DNA from: Candidatus Thalassarchaeaceae archaeon
GTDB lineage: Archaea > Thermoplasmatota > Poseidoniia > Poseidoniales > Thalassarchaeaceae
Assembly (NCBI GenBank): GCA_013330385.1
Contig: DUIL01000143.1
Location: 642-24,909 of the forward strand
Length of the DNA stretch: 24,268 nt
Direction of reading: 5' to 3'
Part shown: positions 7,501 to 15,662 of the stretch, piece after piece
How the letters are laid out: every line of letters begins with the position of its first letter
How positions within the stretch are numbered: the stretch's first letter is position 1
Notes under the pieces: model-generated
Databases searched by the model: none
Seen by the model: the letters and a program-made list of their open reading frames with translations, nothing else
What the model was told of the DNA's origin: nothing
Made by a program: the position numbers and the translations under genes

Positions 7501-8394
7501 ATGAGCAGCATAGCCGATTGGATACATCTGTTCAGAGCGGGCAACTGCCTCACTGGTTTCGTTGGCGTTTTCTTAGGTGCCACATTGTCATTGAATGGTA
7601 TGCCAAATGGCGATGAAGCAATCATTACTTTCCTCCTAGCTTTGTCTGTATATTCATTCATGGCTTCATGGAATGCGTTGAATGACTATATTGATGTGGA
7701 AATAGATAAAATGAATCGTCCTGATAGACCTCTTCCCGCCGGGAGAATTAGTCTGAGAACTGCTAAATTTGTAATTTCATTAATGATGATAGTATCATTT
7801 TCTTCACTAATTGGTGCAGCATTAATCGCATCTAACATGAATGAAGATTTCAGTAACTGGTATCCGACAATTATTATTTGGTTTATGGCGATTTTCTTAC
7901 TAGTAAATTATGAGTCAATAGGATCTTACACTTTAGGCTTGAAAGAAAAGGGCCTTCCTGGTAATTTAGCAATTTCATTATCAGTGGGTTTGGTTGCTTT
8001 ATTCGGCGCAGCAGGCGTTTTTGATCCATTGAATTTGAAAGCCATAACTCTATTTTTCATAGGTACATTGTTTAATTTTGCTAGAGAGATAGTCAAAGAT
8101 GTTGAAGATATGGAGGGTGATGAGGGTCGCAATACATATGCAATGAGAGTCGGAGCAGAAAAGGCCAGACTAACTGCTTGGCTAATTCTTTTACTTACTC
8201 TAATTGTGATTATAGCACCGTTTGCTTTAGGTGTATTCCCCCAAATTCATCTTCTATTAGTAACTCCTGCTTTATTCACGCTAATGGGTGTCAAGAAACA
8301 TATTGTTCTAGCTGAGGATACTGCTGCCTCTAAGAAAATAAAAGTTTCAATGATACTGACAATACTTGGTCTTCTCGCTAGTGTCTTAATCTAA
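7501..8394 (+). CDS. UbiA-family prenyltransferase, probable digeranylgeranylglyceryl phosphate synthase
   Basis: This integral membrane prenyltransferase has the two metal-diphosphate binding motifs of the UbiA family: NDYIDVEIDKMNRPDRPLP at 61-79 and REIVKDVEDMEGDEG at 195-209. Hydrophobic segments between and after them make about eight to nine membrane helices in 297 residues. In archaea the member with this arrangement and length usually transfers the second geranylgeranyl group to GGGP, building the ether lipid core. That function is the best guess, but quinone or other prenylations cannot be excluded. The stop codon abuts the stop of the convergent argF gene with no bases between, inside a shared palindrome. 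Confidence 0.85.
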   Translation: MSSIADWIHLFRAGNCLTGFVGVFLGATLSLNGMPNGDEAIITFLLALSVYSFMASWNALNDYIDVEIDKMNRPDRPLPAGRISLRTAKFVISLMMIVSFSSLIGAALIASNMNEDFSNWYPTIIIWFMAIFLLVNYESIGSYTLGLKEKGLPGNLAISLSVGLVALFGAAGVFDPLNLKAITLFFIGTLFNFAREIVKDVEDMEGDEGRNTYAMRVGAEKARLTAWLILLLTLIVIIAPFALGVFPQIHLLLVTPALFTLMGVKKHIVLAEDTAASKKIKVSMILTILGLLASVLI

Positions 8395-8403
8395 TCAGAT
8401 TAA
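8386..8403. terminator. Palindrome spanning both stop codons of a convergent gene pair
   Basis: TTAATCT, loop AATC, AGATTAA form a perfect 7-bp stem. The TAA of the prenyltransferase (8392-8394) and the TGA of argF (8395-8397, minus strand) lie in it. A dyad at this place could act as a two-way transcription end signal. The stem is AT-rich and weak, so this is an inference. Confidence 0.4.
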
Positions 8404-9348
8404 ATCACGATAGGTTTTCCATGCATCATTGTTGCACAAGTAAGTCAGCAACGACATTTGTGCCCACATTCTATTTTCAGCCTGATCTAGAATTATACTA
8501 TTTTTTGAATCAATAACGCCATCTGTGACTTCTTCTCCTCTATGTGCTGGAAGGCAGTGCATGAATGCATAATCTGGATGAGCGTGGGATACGAGTTCTT
8601 CATTAACCTGAAATCCTTCAAATGCAGCAAACTTGTCAGACATATGTTCCTCTCCCATAGAAACAAAAATATCTGTGTAAATGACTCCTGCGTCACTAAC
8701 GGCTTCCACTGGGTCGTTAGTGCCGGTGATACTAGCTCCATTCTGCTCGGCTATTTGCCTAGCACGTTGCATAACTTGTTCATTTGGTTCCATACCTAAG
8801 GGCGTGGCGTACTTCACATCGTGACCCATTGCAGCACTTGCTAGAACGAGATCATGAAACACATTGTTACCATCTCCAACCCATGAAATGTGACCTGGAG
8901 TTTTACCACGTTCGGTAATTGCCATCAAATCTGCAGCGGACTGACAGGGGTGATGTAAGTCCGATAATGCATTAATCACAGGAACCGTTGCCGTGCGAGC
9001 CAATTCAGTTACATCTGCGTGGCCGAAACAGCGGTAAGTAATTCCATCTAGATATCTAGAAAGTACTGCTGCAGTATCACCTATGGATTCGGATTTACCA
9101 AGTTGAATATCATTCTTTAGAAGTGTTAGTGGTTGCCCTCCTAATTTGTGTACACCTACCTCAAAAGATACTCTAGTTCTAGTTGATGGTTTTTCATATA
9201 TTGAGCCTATAGACATACCATCTAGTGGCTTGAAATCCTGATTAAATTCAGTATCGTTTTTGTATCGGATAGCCCATTCAATTATGTCAGGTAAATCATC
9301 GACTAAGTCATCAATGGCTAGTAAATCTCTTTTCTCAATGTCGCTCAT
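8395..9348 (-). CDS. argF: Ornithine carbamoyltransferase
   Basis: The enzyme joins carbamoyl phosphate and ornithine to make citrulline in arginine synthesis. From the chosen start the protein has 317 residues. The carbamoyl-phosphate site STRTR is at 55-59, HPCQ is at 133-136, and the ornithine-side motif DIFVSMGEE lies near 226-234. The catalytic HCLPAHRGEEV is at 264-274, and a QAENRMWAQM segment lies near the end. SMG and HCLP distinguish it from aspartate carbamoyltransferase. ATG 9348 is preceded by GGAGAT seven bases upstream; a longer frame exists to 9411 but would run far into the preceding gene. It overlaps the GPN-loop GTPase by 14 bases, so the two are translated from one message. 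Confidence 0.95.
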   Translation of the reverse strand: MSDIEKRDLLAIDDLVDDLPDIIEWAIRYKNDTEFNQDFKPLDGMSIGSIYEKPSTRTRVSFEVGVHKLGGQPLTLLKNDIQLGKSESIGDTAAVLSRYLDGITYRCFGHADVTELARTATVPVINALSDLHHPCQSAADLMAITERGKTPGHISWVGDGNNVFHDLVLASAAMGHDVKYATPLGMEPNEQVMQRARQIAEQNGASITGTNDPVEAVSDAGVIYTDIFVSMGEEHMSDKFAAFEGFQVNEELVSHAHPDYAFMHCLPAHRGEEVTDGVIDSKNSIILDQAENRMWAQMSLLTYLCNNDAWKTYRDLI

Positions 9349-10180
9349 GTTCAATATCTCCTGCAAATCCATCTCTGATGTCCGCCATGCCACCAAATAC
9401 TGTTTGTGCAAATGTCAACATATCAGCAAGCCCTTCTTCTTCTTCACTAGAAAGGGGGATTAATCCTGGTTGAATTGCAGCATGCTGCATCATCCGAAGC
9501 TGTCCTATTGCGAATTCTGCACGTGCCGTACCTTTTGTGTGATCCATTGATTCAGCAGCCGATTCTTCGTATAATGCCGCTTCGAGTACGTCAAGGTTAT
9601 CTCCCCACTCCAATATACGTGAGAGCACTTCTGGATCTAATAAATCGGCCTTGGAAAGGAAGTTTGCAGTAGGCAGCCCTAGTCTAAAATGCACTATCGA
9701 AGAAAGAAGCATTTGTGATACGAATCCACTGGGGGTTTGTGATAGCATAGGATCGAATAAGAATGCGAGACAAGCCCTTCCTTGACCAAGAACTTCAACT
9801 AGGTGACTGCTGGCTTCTCTGAACGCGAATAATTCAACTTGTCCCGGTGTGTCGATAACCAATATATCACCTGACAGGCCGTCAATCTCATCAAATACAT
9901 CCAATGCTTGTGCAGCAACTAAATCAGCGGCTAGAATTTGTGCTCCATTAGGTCCCAAATCATATTCATCCATGACATCCGAGAGTGACACTAAATCTCT
10001 AACATCAAATTCAGGGTCATAATGAACTCTTTCTGCCCCAGGATCAAGATTTATTGTTAATACATCAATCTGTAAAAACCGCGACCATCTTTGGAATGCA
10101 GTAACTAGAGTGCTCTTGCCAGCACCGGCAGTTCCAACAACGAAGATTACAGGCGGAGTAGTACCGTCTTGATTACTCAT
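9335..10180 (-). CDS. GPN-loop GTPase
   Basis: This is a SIMIBI-class GTPase of the GPN family, whose eukaryotic members help assemble and import RNA polymerase II. The archaeal role is less clear. The P-loop GTAGAGKST is about 15 residues from the start, the diagnostic GPN tripeptide lies in DLGPNGAQIL, VIDTPGQVELF is the G3 region and LSKADLLD is the base-recognition motif. ATG 10180 has AGGA six bases upstream and gives the usual short N-terminus (MSNQDGTTPPVIFVVG). An ATG at 10225 in frame would add 15 residues. It lies upstream of argF on the same message and is divergent from the 917-residue protein gene. The family call is secure. Confidence 0.93.
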   Translation of the reverse strand: MSNQDGTTPPVIFVVGTAGAGKSTLVTAFQRWSRFLQIDVLTINLDPGAERVHYDPEFDVRDLVSLSDVMDEYDLGPNGAQILAADLVAAQALDVFDEIDGLSGDILVIDTPGQVELFAFREASSHLVEVLGQGRACLAFLFDPMLSQTPSGFVSQMLLSSIVHFRLGLPTANFLSKADLLDPEVLSRILEWGDNLDVLEAALYEESAAESMDHTKGTARAEFAIGQLRMMQHAAIQPGLIPLSSEEEEGLADMLTFAQTVFGGMADIRDGFAGDIEHERH

Positions 10181-10226
10181 GCTCAATCCTAATAGGTGGG
10201 GTAATTCAACCATTCGCGAATCCATT

Positions 10227-10242
10227 CAGTCCCTTAGGACTG
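10227..10242. repeat. Hairpin CAGTCC-CTTA-GGACTG
   Basis: A perfect 6-bp stem with a 4-base loop lies in the spacer between the divergent GTPase and polyproline-protein genes. If the GTPase message starts upstream of it, the hairpin would fall in its leader. Confidence 0.5.
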
Positions 10243-10251
10243 TAAGTGAGA

Positions 10252-10264
10252 ATGGTTAAACCAT
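10252..10264. promoter_or_regulatory. Palindrome ATGGTT-A-AACCAT, possible operator
   Basis: A perfect 13-base dyad lies in the divergent spacer. Its centre (TTAAA) could be read as a weak TATA box for the plus-strand gene starting at 10304. A dimeric regulator bound here could affect both directions. No regulator can be named. Confidence 0.35.
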
Positions 10265-10303
10265 CCAAAGTCACGTCCGAGATTACTACCGAGGCCGTTA
10301 GAC

Positions 10304-13057
10304 ATGTCCGACCCACCTCCACTTCCCCCAGGGATGCCAACCCCTCCTCCCCCTCCTCCAGGCATGCCTCCTCCTCCTCCACCCCCAGGTTTCGAAAATA
10401 TTGAGGAAGAGGATGAGAATACAGAATTAGTTGAGAATGAATCTTTAATCGAAATTGAAGAAACCCCCCCTCTATCTATTCCCCCCCTCCCCCCCTTAGA
10501 GGTAGAGATTGCAGATAATGATGAATCAGAACTTGAAGAATCATCACTTAATGAAATAGAACCCGAAGAAGTCCACTCCTCTCCCCCTAGTATTGACTCT
10601 GAGATTCCAATACCCCCCCCTCCACCTGATTTTGACACCAACACACCTCTCCCTCCACTTCCTGTGATGGGAATAAAGGACGAGTCTGATGAGTCTGAAG
10701 AAGCCCTTGATTCGATATCATTGGAAGCCTCATTAGCTGCTTTTTCATCTACTGAATCCACTGATGATGTAGTTTGGCCAGAGCCTGAAGTTGAAACATT
10801 TTCCGAATCAATAAACGCCTTAGATGGCGTTTTTGAGGCTGATGGAGTGACTGATGTTGATTTTGCAGCAGCTATTGATGCATCTAGTAGAGAAGAAACA
10901 TCCTTGCCTCTTTCAATTAATTTACGTCCTGCTGTAGAAGTCGACTCAATCCCTGGTGACAAACTCTTTGTTACCCTGAAAGAGAAGGAAGAGGCAGTTC
11001 TCAATCCTGACGGTTCCGTCCGTCAACAAACTATTGATGGAGAGTTGATATTAAGGAATTCCAGCCGTAAAGATCGTGCTTGGGATATTGAAGTTAACTT
11101 GCAGAACACTGGAGCGACAGATATAGGCGGCGCTTCAATCAATGTAAGAGAATTAGATGCAACAGAATCGACTACACTTCCCTATACTGCCTCTGGCCCT
11201 AAGATGATGATTTTGCGAGAACATATTGATACGGAACCCGAACGCTCACAGGAACCTTCTCTTTCGATGGTATTTTCACCTGAATCCCAGGAAATTCTTA
11301 TTCGAATTAGCGTGGAAAATGTAGCTCCAGTTGCCCTTAATGACGTGGAAGTTCGTCGTGCTTTACCTGATAATTTTGATTTAACTGAAGGAGCCGAATA
11401 TGAGATTAAAGATTCGGAATTAGTTTGGAAGATAGGTAGACTTCCAGTTGGAGAGACTGCTACACTTTCTATAATCCCTAGGATTACTACTAGGAGCATA
11501 CAGCGTTTTGCAACTGGCGTTGTCCGTGCATCCTATGCTTGTGAAGCTACAGTTTCCCGTTCGCAATTCGATTCAGTCTCGTCTAGAGCCCGACAATTTG
11601 GTTATGTTAGCCCTAAGGAGGACGATAGACCTGATGTATTCCATTGTAAACTGGTTGTCGAGAATCGTTCCTCTTTCGTCGTCAGCCTTTCTGGAGCAAC
11701 GGTTTGGTTGGCAGGTCGCAGTGAACCATTCCTTGAGATGGAAGACCTCCGTGAAGATATACCCCCAGAGGGGCTATGGGATTCACTGGAAAAGCGTATA
11801 GAAACCATTGACAAACCTAATTTCACCCACGAAATTAATTATTCAATTCTTACTCGTGCTAATGTTGAATCATCAGGGGATTTAGAACTCAAGGAACGTA
11901 GTATCAAGGTACTTGATGCTTCAGTGAATAAACAGTACAGTATTAGCAGAATACGTTCATACGTCCCATCTAATCTTGATTGCACTATTATGGTTGAAAA
12001 CACAGGTTCAGCACCAATAAATGTAATACGTTTGTTAGATGATATACCTGGTATTTTCACACCTCCTTCGATTGAACAAATTCGTATTGAAATGGAAGGC
12101 ACCGACTTGAAGGATGACCAATTTAGAATAGAGGTTGTTGATGGTACTCAGTTGGAGGAGCAGTTGGTATCGCCTGATACTCAAGGGCATGCATTACGAA
12201 TTACAGTTGGAACCTCTGCTCCTTTAGGTCTTCAAGCGGGAAAATCCTTAGTTATCACTTATCCACTACACGCCGAAGACCCTTCTCCCTTGAATGATAG
12301 ATTGGGAGCCCCTGTCCGTACTGATTTTAGCATGGAGAGGTTTGGCCCTGTTGCTACTAGATATTGCAATAGATCGCCTCTAATTCGCGTAGTTCACCGT
12401 AGGCGTAGGTTCTCAACCGGGAAAGAGGTATTCCCCGCTGCAGGAGCTGGGCGATATGAAATTCTTTTGATGTTCCAAAACGATTCAGACAGTGCTCTTG
12501 ATGACCTTACTCTGCATGATGTAGTGCCTGGTACTTTCACAATTGAGCGTTCTACTGTTCGTTCTACATTATCCGGCGAGAGGGCTGTCGATTATAGTAA
12601 AGAATCAGCTCGTGAGGGTACTGCAGTAACGTGGCCAATTGGCCGAATTGAGAAGAATGAACGAATAGAGGTTGTCTTTGAAATTCAGGGTGATTCCGAA
12701 AGTGAGTACAAGGTTGCTGATGCCCAGGATTACCATGGTGCTACTTTCGGAGATGAAGTCGATGAAGAACCCAATTTGCCTGATTGGGTCGATGAAAATG
12801 CAAGAGGAATCCCTCCTATCATCCACGAGCCCATATCTGAACCAGAACCAGTTTTCGAAGAAGAACATGAACTTGAAATCGAGGAAGCAGAAGTCGATAT
12901 TAGTGAAGAAAGTCAAGTGGAATCTAAACCTTCTTTAGAAGTAGAATTGGATCCACAACCTACATTCGAGGCAGTTCCTGATATATGCCCCGTGTGTGGC
13001 ACTGAAGCTTCCATTGGGGCCTCTATGTGCGAAACATGTAGTTACCAATTTAATTGA
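10304..13057 (+). CDS. Polyproline / beta-sandwich-repeat / zinc-ribbon protein, 917 aa, unknown function
   Basis: The N-terminus is a formin-FH1-like region with runs of five to seven prolines (residues 4-28 and again near 55-62 and 100-107), set in a strongly acidic linker to about residue 200. Residues 215-830 hold about five segments of 90-130 residues, such as ILIRISVENVAPVALNDVEV...LPDNF and ILLMFQNDSDSALDDLTL...VVPGTF. These look like the DUF11 / conserved-repeat beta-sandwich seen in archaeal surface proteins. After another acidic linker comes a zinc ribbon, CPVCG (895-899) with CETC (909-912). There is no signal peptide or membrane helix, so it appears cytoplasmic. It precedes DUF106, cytidylate kinase and Cbf5 on the same strand. 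It could be a scaffold, but the function is not recognised. Confidence 0.88.
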   Translation: MSDPPPLPPGMPTPPPPPPGMPPPPPPPGFENIEEEDENTELVENESLIEIEETPPLSIPPLPPLEVEIADNDESELEESSLNEIEPEEVHSSPPSIDSEIPIPPPPPDFDTNTPLPPLPVMGIKDESDESEEALDSISLEASLAAFSSTESTDDVVWPEPEVETFSESINALDGVFEADGVTDVDFAAAIDASSREETSLPLSINLRPAVEVDSIPGDKLFVTLKEKEEAVLNPDGSVRQQTIDGELILRNSSRKDRAWDIEVNLQNTGATDIGGASINVRELDATESTTLPYTASGPKMMILREHIDTEPERSQEPSLSMVFSPESQEILIRISVENVAPVALNDVEVRRALPDNFDLTEGAEYEIKDSELVWKIGRLPVGETATLSIIPRITTRSIQRFATGVVRASYACEATVSRSQFDSVSSRARQFGYVSPKEDDRPDVFHCKLVVENRSSFVVSLSGATVWLAGRSEPFLEMEDLREDIPPEGLWDSLEKRIETIDKPNFTHEINYSILTRANVESSGDLELKERSIKVLDASVNKQYSISRIRSYVPSNLDCTIMVENTGSAPINVIRLLDDIPGIFTPPSIEQIRIEMEGTDLKDDQFRIEVVDGTQLEEQLVSPDTQGHALRITVGTSAPLGLQAGKSLVITYPLHAEDPSPLNDRLGAPVRTDFSMERFGPVATRYCNRSPLIRVVHRRRRFSTGKEVFPAAGAGRYEILLMFQNDSDSALDDLTLHDVVPGTFTIERSTVRSTLSGERAVDYSKESAREGTAVTWPIGRIEKNERIEVVFEIQGDSESEYKVADAQDYHGATFGDEVDEEPNLPDWVDENARGIPPIIHEPISEPEPVFEEEHELEIEEAEVDISEESQVESKPSLEVELDPQPTFEAVPDICPVCGTEASIGASMCETCSYQFN
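10464..10620 (+). repeat. Poly-C tracts within the polyproline-coding region
   Basis: Homopolymers of seven C occur at 10464-10470, 10481-10487 and 10489-10495, and one of eight C at 10613-10620. All lie in the 5' part of the 917-residue gene and encode prolines. Such tracts are slippage-prone and stand out in this AT-leaning sequence. The frame is intact here. Confidence 0.8.
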
Positions 13058-13123
13058 AATCCTTCCTTCAATCATATTAGTCAGGCCGAATCCTTCAATT
13101 GACTCCTATGGAGGGGGCTAATC

Positions 13124-14044
13124 ATGGCAGCGGCAGCAGGCAGTGGTGGTGCTCAAAATCAAGGCGCTGCTGGAATGATGACTCCAATGCTATTTCTGCT
13201 TGGAATCATGATGTTATTGATGTTTAATCCCGGGCTGAGAGATACACTTTCAGATCTAGCAGGAACTGTAATTGAACCCACGCTACCGTTCCATGAGCAG
13301 TACTTCGTACCTACAGTATTCATCATTGGTTCCTCAATCATGGCTGTTAACACAATCATCCGGTCATTTTTCATGGATCCACTCACTCAAACTCATTTTT
13401 CCCATCGTAATAAGCAGATTTCCAAACAGTTACGTGAGGCCCAAGTAGCTAGAGACACAGCACGTGTAGATAAAATGAGAAAATTACAGATGGAAATGAT
13501 GCCCGATCAGATGGCTATGCAATCAGCTATGATGAGGCCGATGATGTTCACTATGGTCTTCATTATTGCAATATTTAGTTGGATGGCGAACTCCGTAATC
13601 GAATTCAGAGTCGATTATGTCAGCGTACCATGGCAACCTATGTGGAGTATGAATGGAGTAATTATGTGGATTTTCCCAGCATGGGTTGCCACATATATCA
13701 CTATGAGCGCTCCTCTTGGTAGGATAATTGATCGCCATATCAAGATTTTACGATACGGCAGACATCCTTTGATACTTGCAGGTGACACAATACCCGAGCC
13801 ATTACTCCATCTTTTACAAGAAGAAAAGGCCAAGACTTCGAGCAAAACTCGTCATAGCCAGCGCAGAAGTAGAGACGGACCTAGGAAGACAGGTGATACG
13901 GGAAGCGAATCTAGACGAGGTGGAAACCAACATGTAGCGCCACCTAAAGCGGGTACTGCATGCCCAATTTGTTCTGCTACAATGGTCACTCGATCGAGTA
14001 AAGGCAAACTCCGATGCAGTATATGTCTAAATGAATGGAGGTGA
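13124..14044 (+). CDS. DUF106 / EMC3-TMCO1-like (Oxa1 superfamily) membrane protein with zinc ribbon
   Basis: This is an archaeal relative of the YidC/Oxa1/EMC3 insertases, thought to help insert membrane proteins. Hydrophobic segments lie at about 21-35, 60-82, 139-157 and 176-198. A charged, Met-rich coiled coil sits between the second and third (QLREAQVARDTARVDKMRKL, from 102), as is typical for DUF106. After a basic, disordered linker it ends in CPIC (280-283) and CSIC (298-301), a zinc ribbon not needed by the core family. GGAGG at 13109 supports the ATG. Its place just before cytidylate kinase and Cbf5 is a known archaeal neighbourhood. The ribosome- or RNA-contacting role of the tail is a guess. 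Confidence 0.88.
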   Translation: MAAAAGSGGAQNQGAAGMMTPMLFLLGIMMLLMFNPGLRDTLSDLAGTVIEPTLPFHEQYFVPTVFIIGSSIMAVNTIIRSFFMDPLTQTHFSHRNKQISKQLREAQVARDTARVDKMRKLQMEMMPDQMAMQSAMMRPMMFTMVFIIAIFSWMANSVIEFRVDYVSVPWQPMWSMNGVIMWIFPAWVATYITMSAPLGRIIDRHIKILRYGRHPLILAGDTIPEPLLHLLQEEKAKTSSKTRHSQRRSRDGPRKTGDTGSESRRGGNQHVAPPKAGTACPICSATMVTRSSKGKLRCSICLNEWR

Positions 14045-14048
14045 ACTA

Positions 14049-14585
14049 TTGGTTCACGTGACCATAAGCGGTGCGCCCGGCAGTGGGACCTCAACACTAG
14101 TCGCAAAGTTATGCGCATCTACAGGTTGGTCATCACTTAATGGCGGCGAGGTATTTCGTGCTGAAGCAGCACGTCGAGGCCTCTCTGTTGATGAATTCAG
14201 TGAGTTATGTAAGAATGACTTGGATGTAGATCGATACTTGGATGAATTACTAAAAAATGCGATGACGACTGAAAATGGACCTGAGATTATGGAGAGCCGA
14301 TTATCAGGTTGGTGGGCCTATGGGTTAAAATTAGATTGTCATCGTGTTTGGATTCATACTTCTGATGAAGAACGCGCACGAAGAATACAAAACCGAGAGG
14401 GGGGCGAATTCGAAACACGTCTCGAGCAGTCGATGAAAAGACAATCAGCAGATAAGGCGAGATACGCAACATTGTACGAAATCGATCTAGATGACATGAC
14501 TCCATATTCATTTGTTGTAGATGCAAACAATCTAAGTGCGGACGAAGTTTTTGAGATTGTTTGTTTGGAAATAGGGATTGATTAA
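14049..14585 (+). CDS. cmk: Cytidylate kinase, archaeal type
   Basis: The enzyme phosphorylates CMP/dCMP with ATP. The protein opens with VHVTISGAPGSGTSTLVAKL (P-loop with the family's GSGT), then LNGGEVFRAEA, the CMP-binding ESRLSGWWAYG and the lid segment ERARRIQNREGG. It has 178 residues if begun at TTG 14049. That TTG lies seven bases after GGAGG (14037-14041), which overlaps the end of the DUF106 gene. ATG 14031 in the same frame would add six residues but has no ribosome site. The C-terminal TAA abuts the ATG of the Cbf5 gene, so translation is probably coupled. The family call is secure; the start is a choice. Confidence 0.92.
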   Translation: MVHVTISGAPGSGTSTLVAKLCASTGWSSLNGGEVFRAEAARRGLSVDEFSELCKNDLDVDRYLDELLKNAMTTENGPEIMESRLSGWWAYGLKLDCHRVWIHTSDEERARRIQNREGGEFETRLEQSMKRQSADKARYATLYEIDLDDMTPYSFVVDANNLSADEVFEIVCLEIGID

Positions 14586-15557
14586 ATGGCATTACAGATA
14601 ATTGATGATTCATCCACGACCGATCCGAAATATGGTAGCGATCCCTACCAACGAGATATTGCGAGTTTACTTGATGCAGGAGTCATCTTAGTCAACAAGC
14701 CACGAGGGCCAAGCAGTCATCAATTAACTGCATGGGCCAGAGAAATGTTAGGTATGCAGCGTCTAGGGCATGGTGGCACATTAGATCCATTTGCAACTGG
14801 CCTGCTCACAATGTTGTGTGGACGAGCCACACGTTTGACTGACATGGTACTTACAGGAGATAAGAGATACGTTGCAGTGCTCAGATTTGGTAAGGCTGTT
14901 GAAGAATCAGATTTAATTCCGCTTCTTGAAAATCTCACTGGTGAAATATACAACGTCCCACCTCTTGAGTCTGCTGTCAAGGTTCAAGTCCGAACAAGAA
15001 TCATTCACGAAATGAAACTTATTGATTCAGAAGGTGATTCTCGAATCTTTGCGTTGACTATTTCTTGCAATGCAGGCACATATATTCGAACTTTGGCTAG
15101 AGATATGGGATTGCTATCAGGGACCTCGTGTGAATTAATGGAATTACATAGAGACTACACCGGGTCATTTAACCAATCCAATGCATGCACTATGCAACAA
15201 TTGACAGACGCAGTTTTCCTATGGCGGGAGCATGATGATGATCGTGCCCTACGTCATCTTATTGCACCGGTAGAATCAATCCTCAATCATATACCTAAAA
15301 TTGTGATTAAAGACGGAGCCACTGCTGCCATTTCACACGGTGCCGCATTAACAAGACCCGGCATAGTTGGCATTGACGATTCGATAGAAAAGGGCTCTCT
15401 TGTAGTTCTACAGAGTCTCAAAGGTGAAGCTGTTGCAATTGCCGAGACCAACTTTTCTGCAACAAAAATAACCTCAATAGAATATGGAGAGGTAGCTAGG
15501 CCAAAGGTAGTTCTAATGCCGGCTGGGACTTATCCGCAAACATGGTCAAAGCAATGA
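14586..15557 (+). CDS. truB: Cbf5/TruB-type tRNA/rRNA pseudouridine synthase
   Basis: In archaea Cbf5 is the catalytic subunit of H/ACA guide RNPs and can also make Psi55 in tRNA. The catalytic segment LGHGGTLDPFATGLL contains the nucleophile Asp67. VNKPRGPSSHQL lies before it, the YVAVLRFG strand after it, and the CNAGTYIRTLARDMG block near 160. Residues 228-312 (KIVIKDGATAAISHGAALTRPGI...VARPKVVLMPAGTYP) form a PUA RNA-binding domain. The length of 323 residues is normal. It follows cytidylate kinase with no gap. Partner proteins (Nop10, Gar1, L7Ae) are not in this window. Confidence 0.94.
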   Translation: MALQIIDDSSTTDPKYGSDPYQRDIASLLDAGVILVNKPRGPSSHQLTAWAREMLGMQRLGHGGTLDPFATGLLTMLCGRATRLTDMVLTGDKRYVAVLRFGKAVEESDLIPLLENLTGEIYNVPPLESAVKVQVRTRIIHEMKLIDSEGDSRIFALTISCNAGTYIRTLARDMGLLSGTSCELMELHRDYTGSFNQSNACTMQQLTDAVFLWREHDDDRALRHLIAPVESILNHIPKIVIKDGATAAISHGAALTRPGIVGIDDSIEKGSLVVLQSLKGEAVAIAETNFSATKITSIEYGEVARPKVVLMPAGTYPQTWSKQ

Positions 15558-15566
15558 AATCATTGC
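15551..15566 (+). terminator. Hairpin at the Cbf5 stop codon, possible terminator
   Basis: GCAATG, loop AAAT, CATTGC form a perfect 6-bp stem that includes the TGA stop at 15555-15557 and is followed by TTTCATGTTCTTC. It may help end transcription of the DUF106-cmk-Cbf5 message. It is weak, and there is no long T-run. Confidence 0.3.
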
Positions 15567-15662
15567 ATTTCATGTTCTTCATATACCCACTCATCAGTTT
15601 CTATGCGGACCTTTAGTTTCATCATCGAAAACACACACCACCGGCCCGTTTGACTGAGCGCG

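Noticed and set aside
8395..9348. Aspartate carbamoyltransferase as an alternative name
   Set aside because: HCLPAHRG and the SMG motif are those of ornithine carbamoyltransferase.
10234..11004. 256-residue Ser/Gly-rich open frame on the minus strand
   Set aside because: It is the complement of the polyproline and acidic coding region of the 917-residue gene. Its low-complexity composition follows from that.
15591..15625. Possible C/D box RNA on the minus strand (ATGATGA ... CTGATGA)
   Set aside because: Box C and an overlapping D'/C' are present, but D' and C' share bases and no final CTGA box D follows at a suitable distance.
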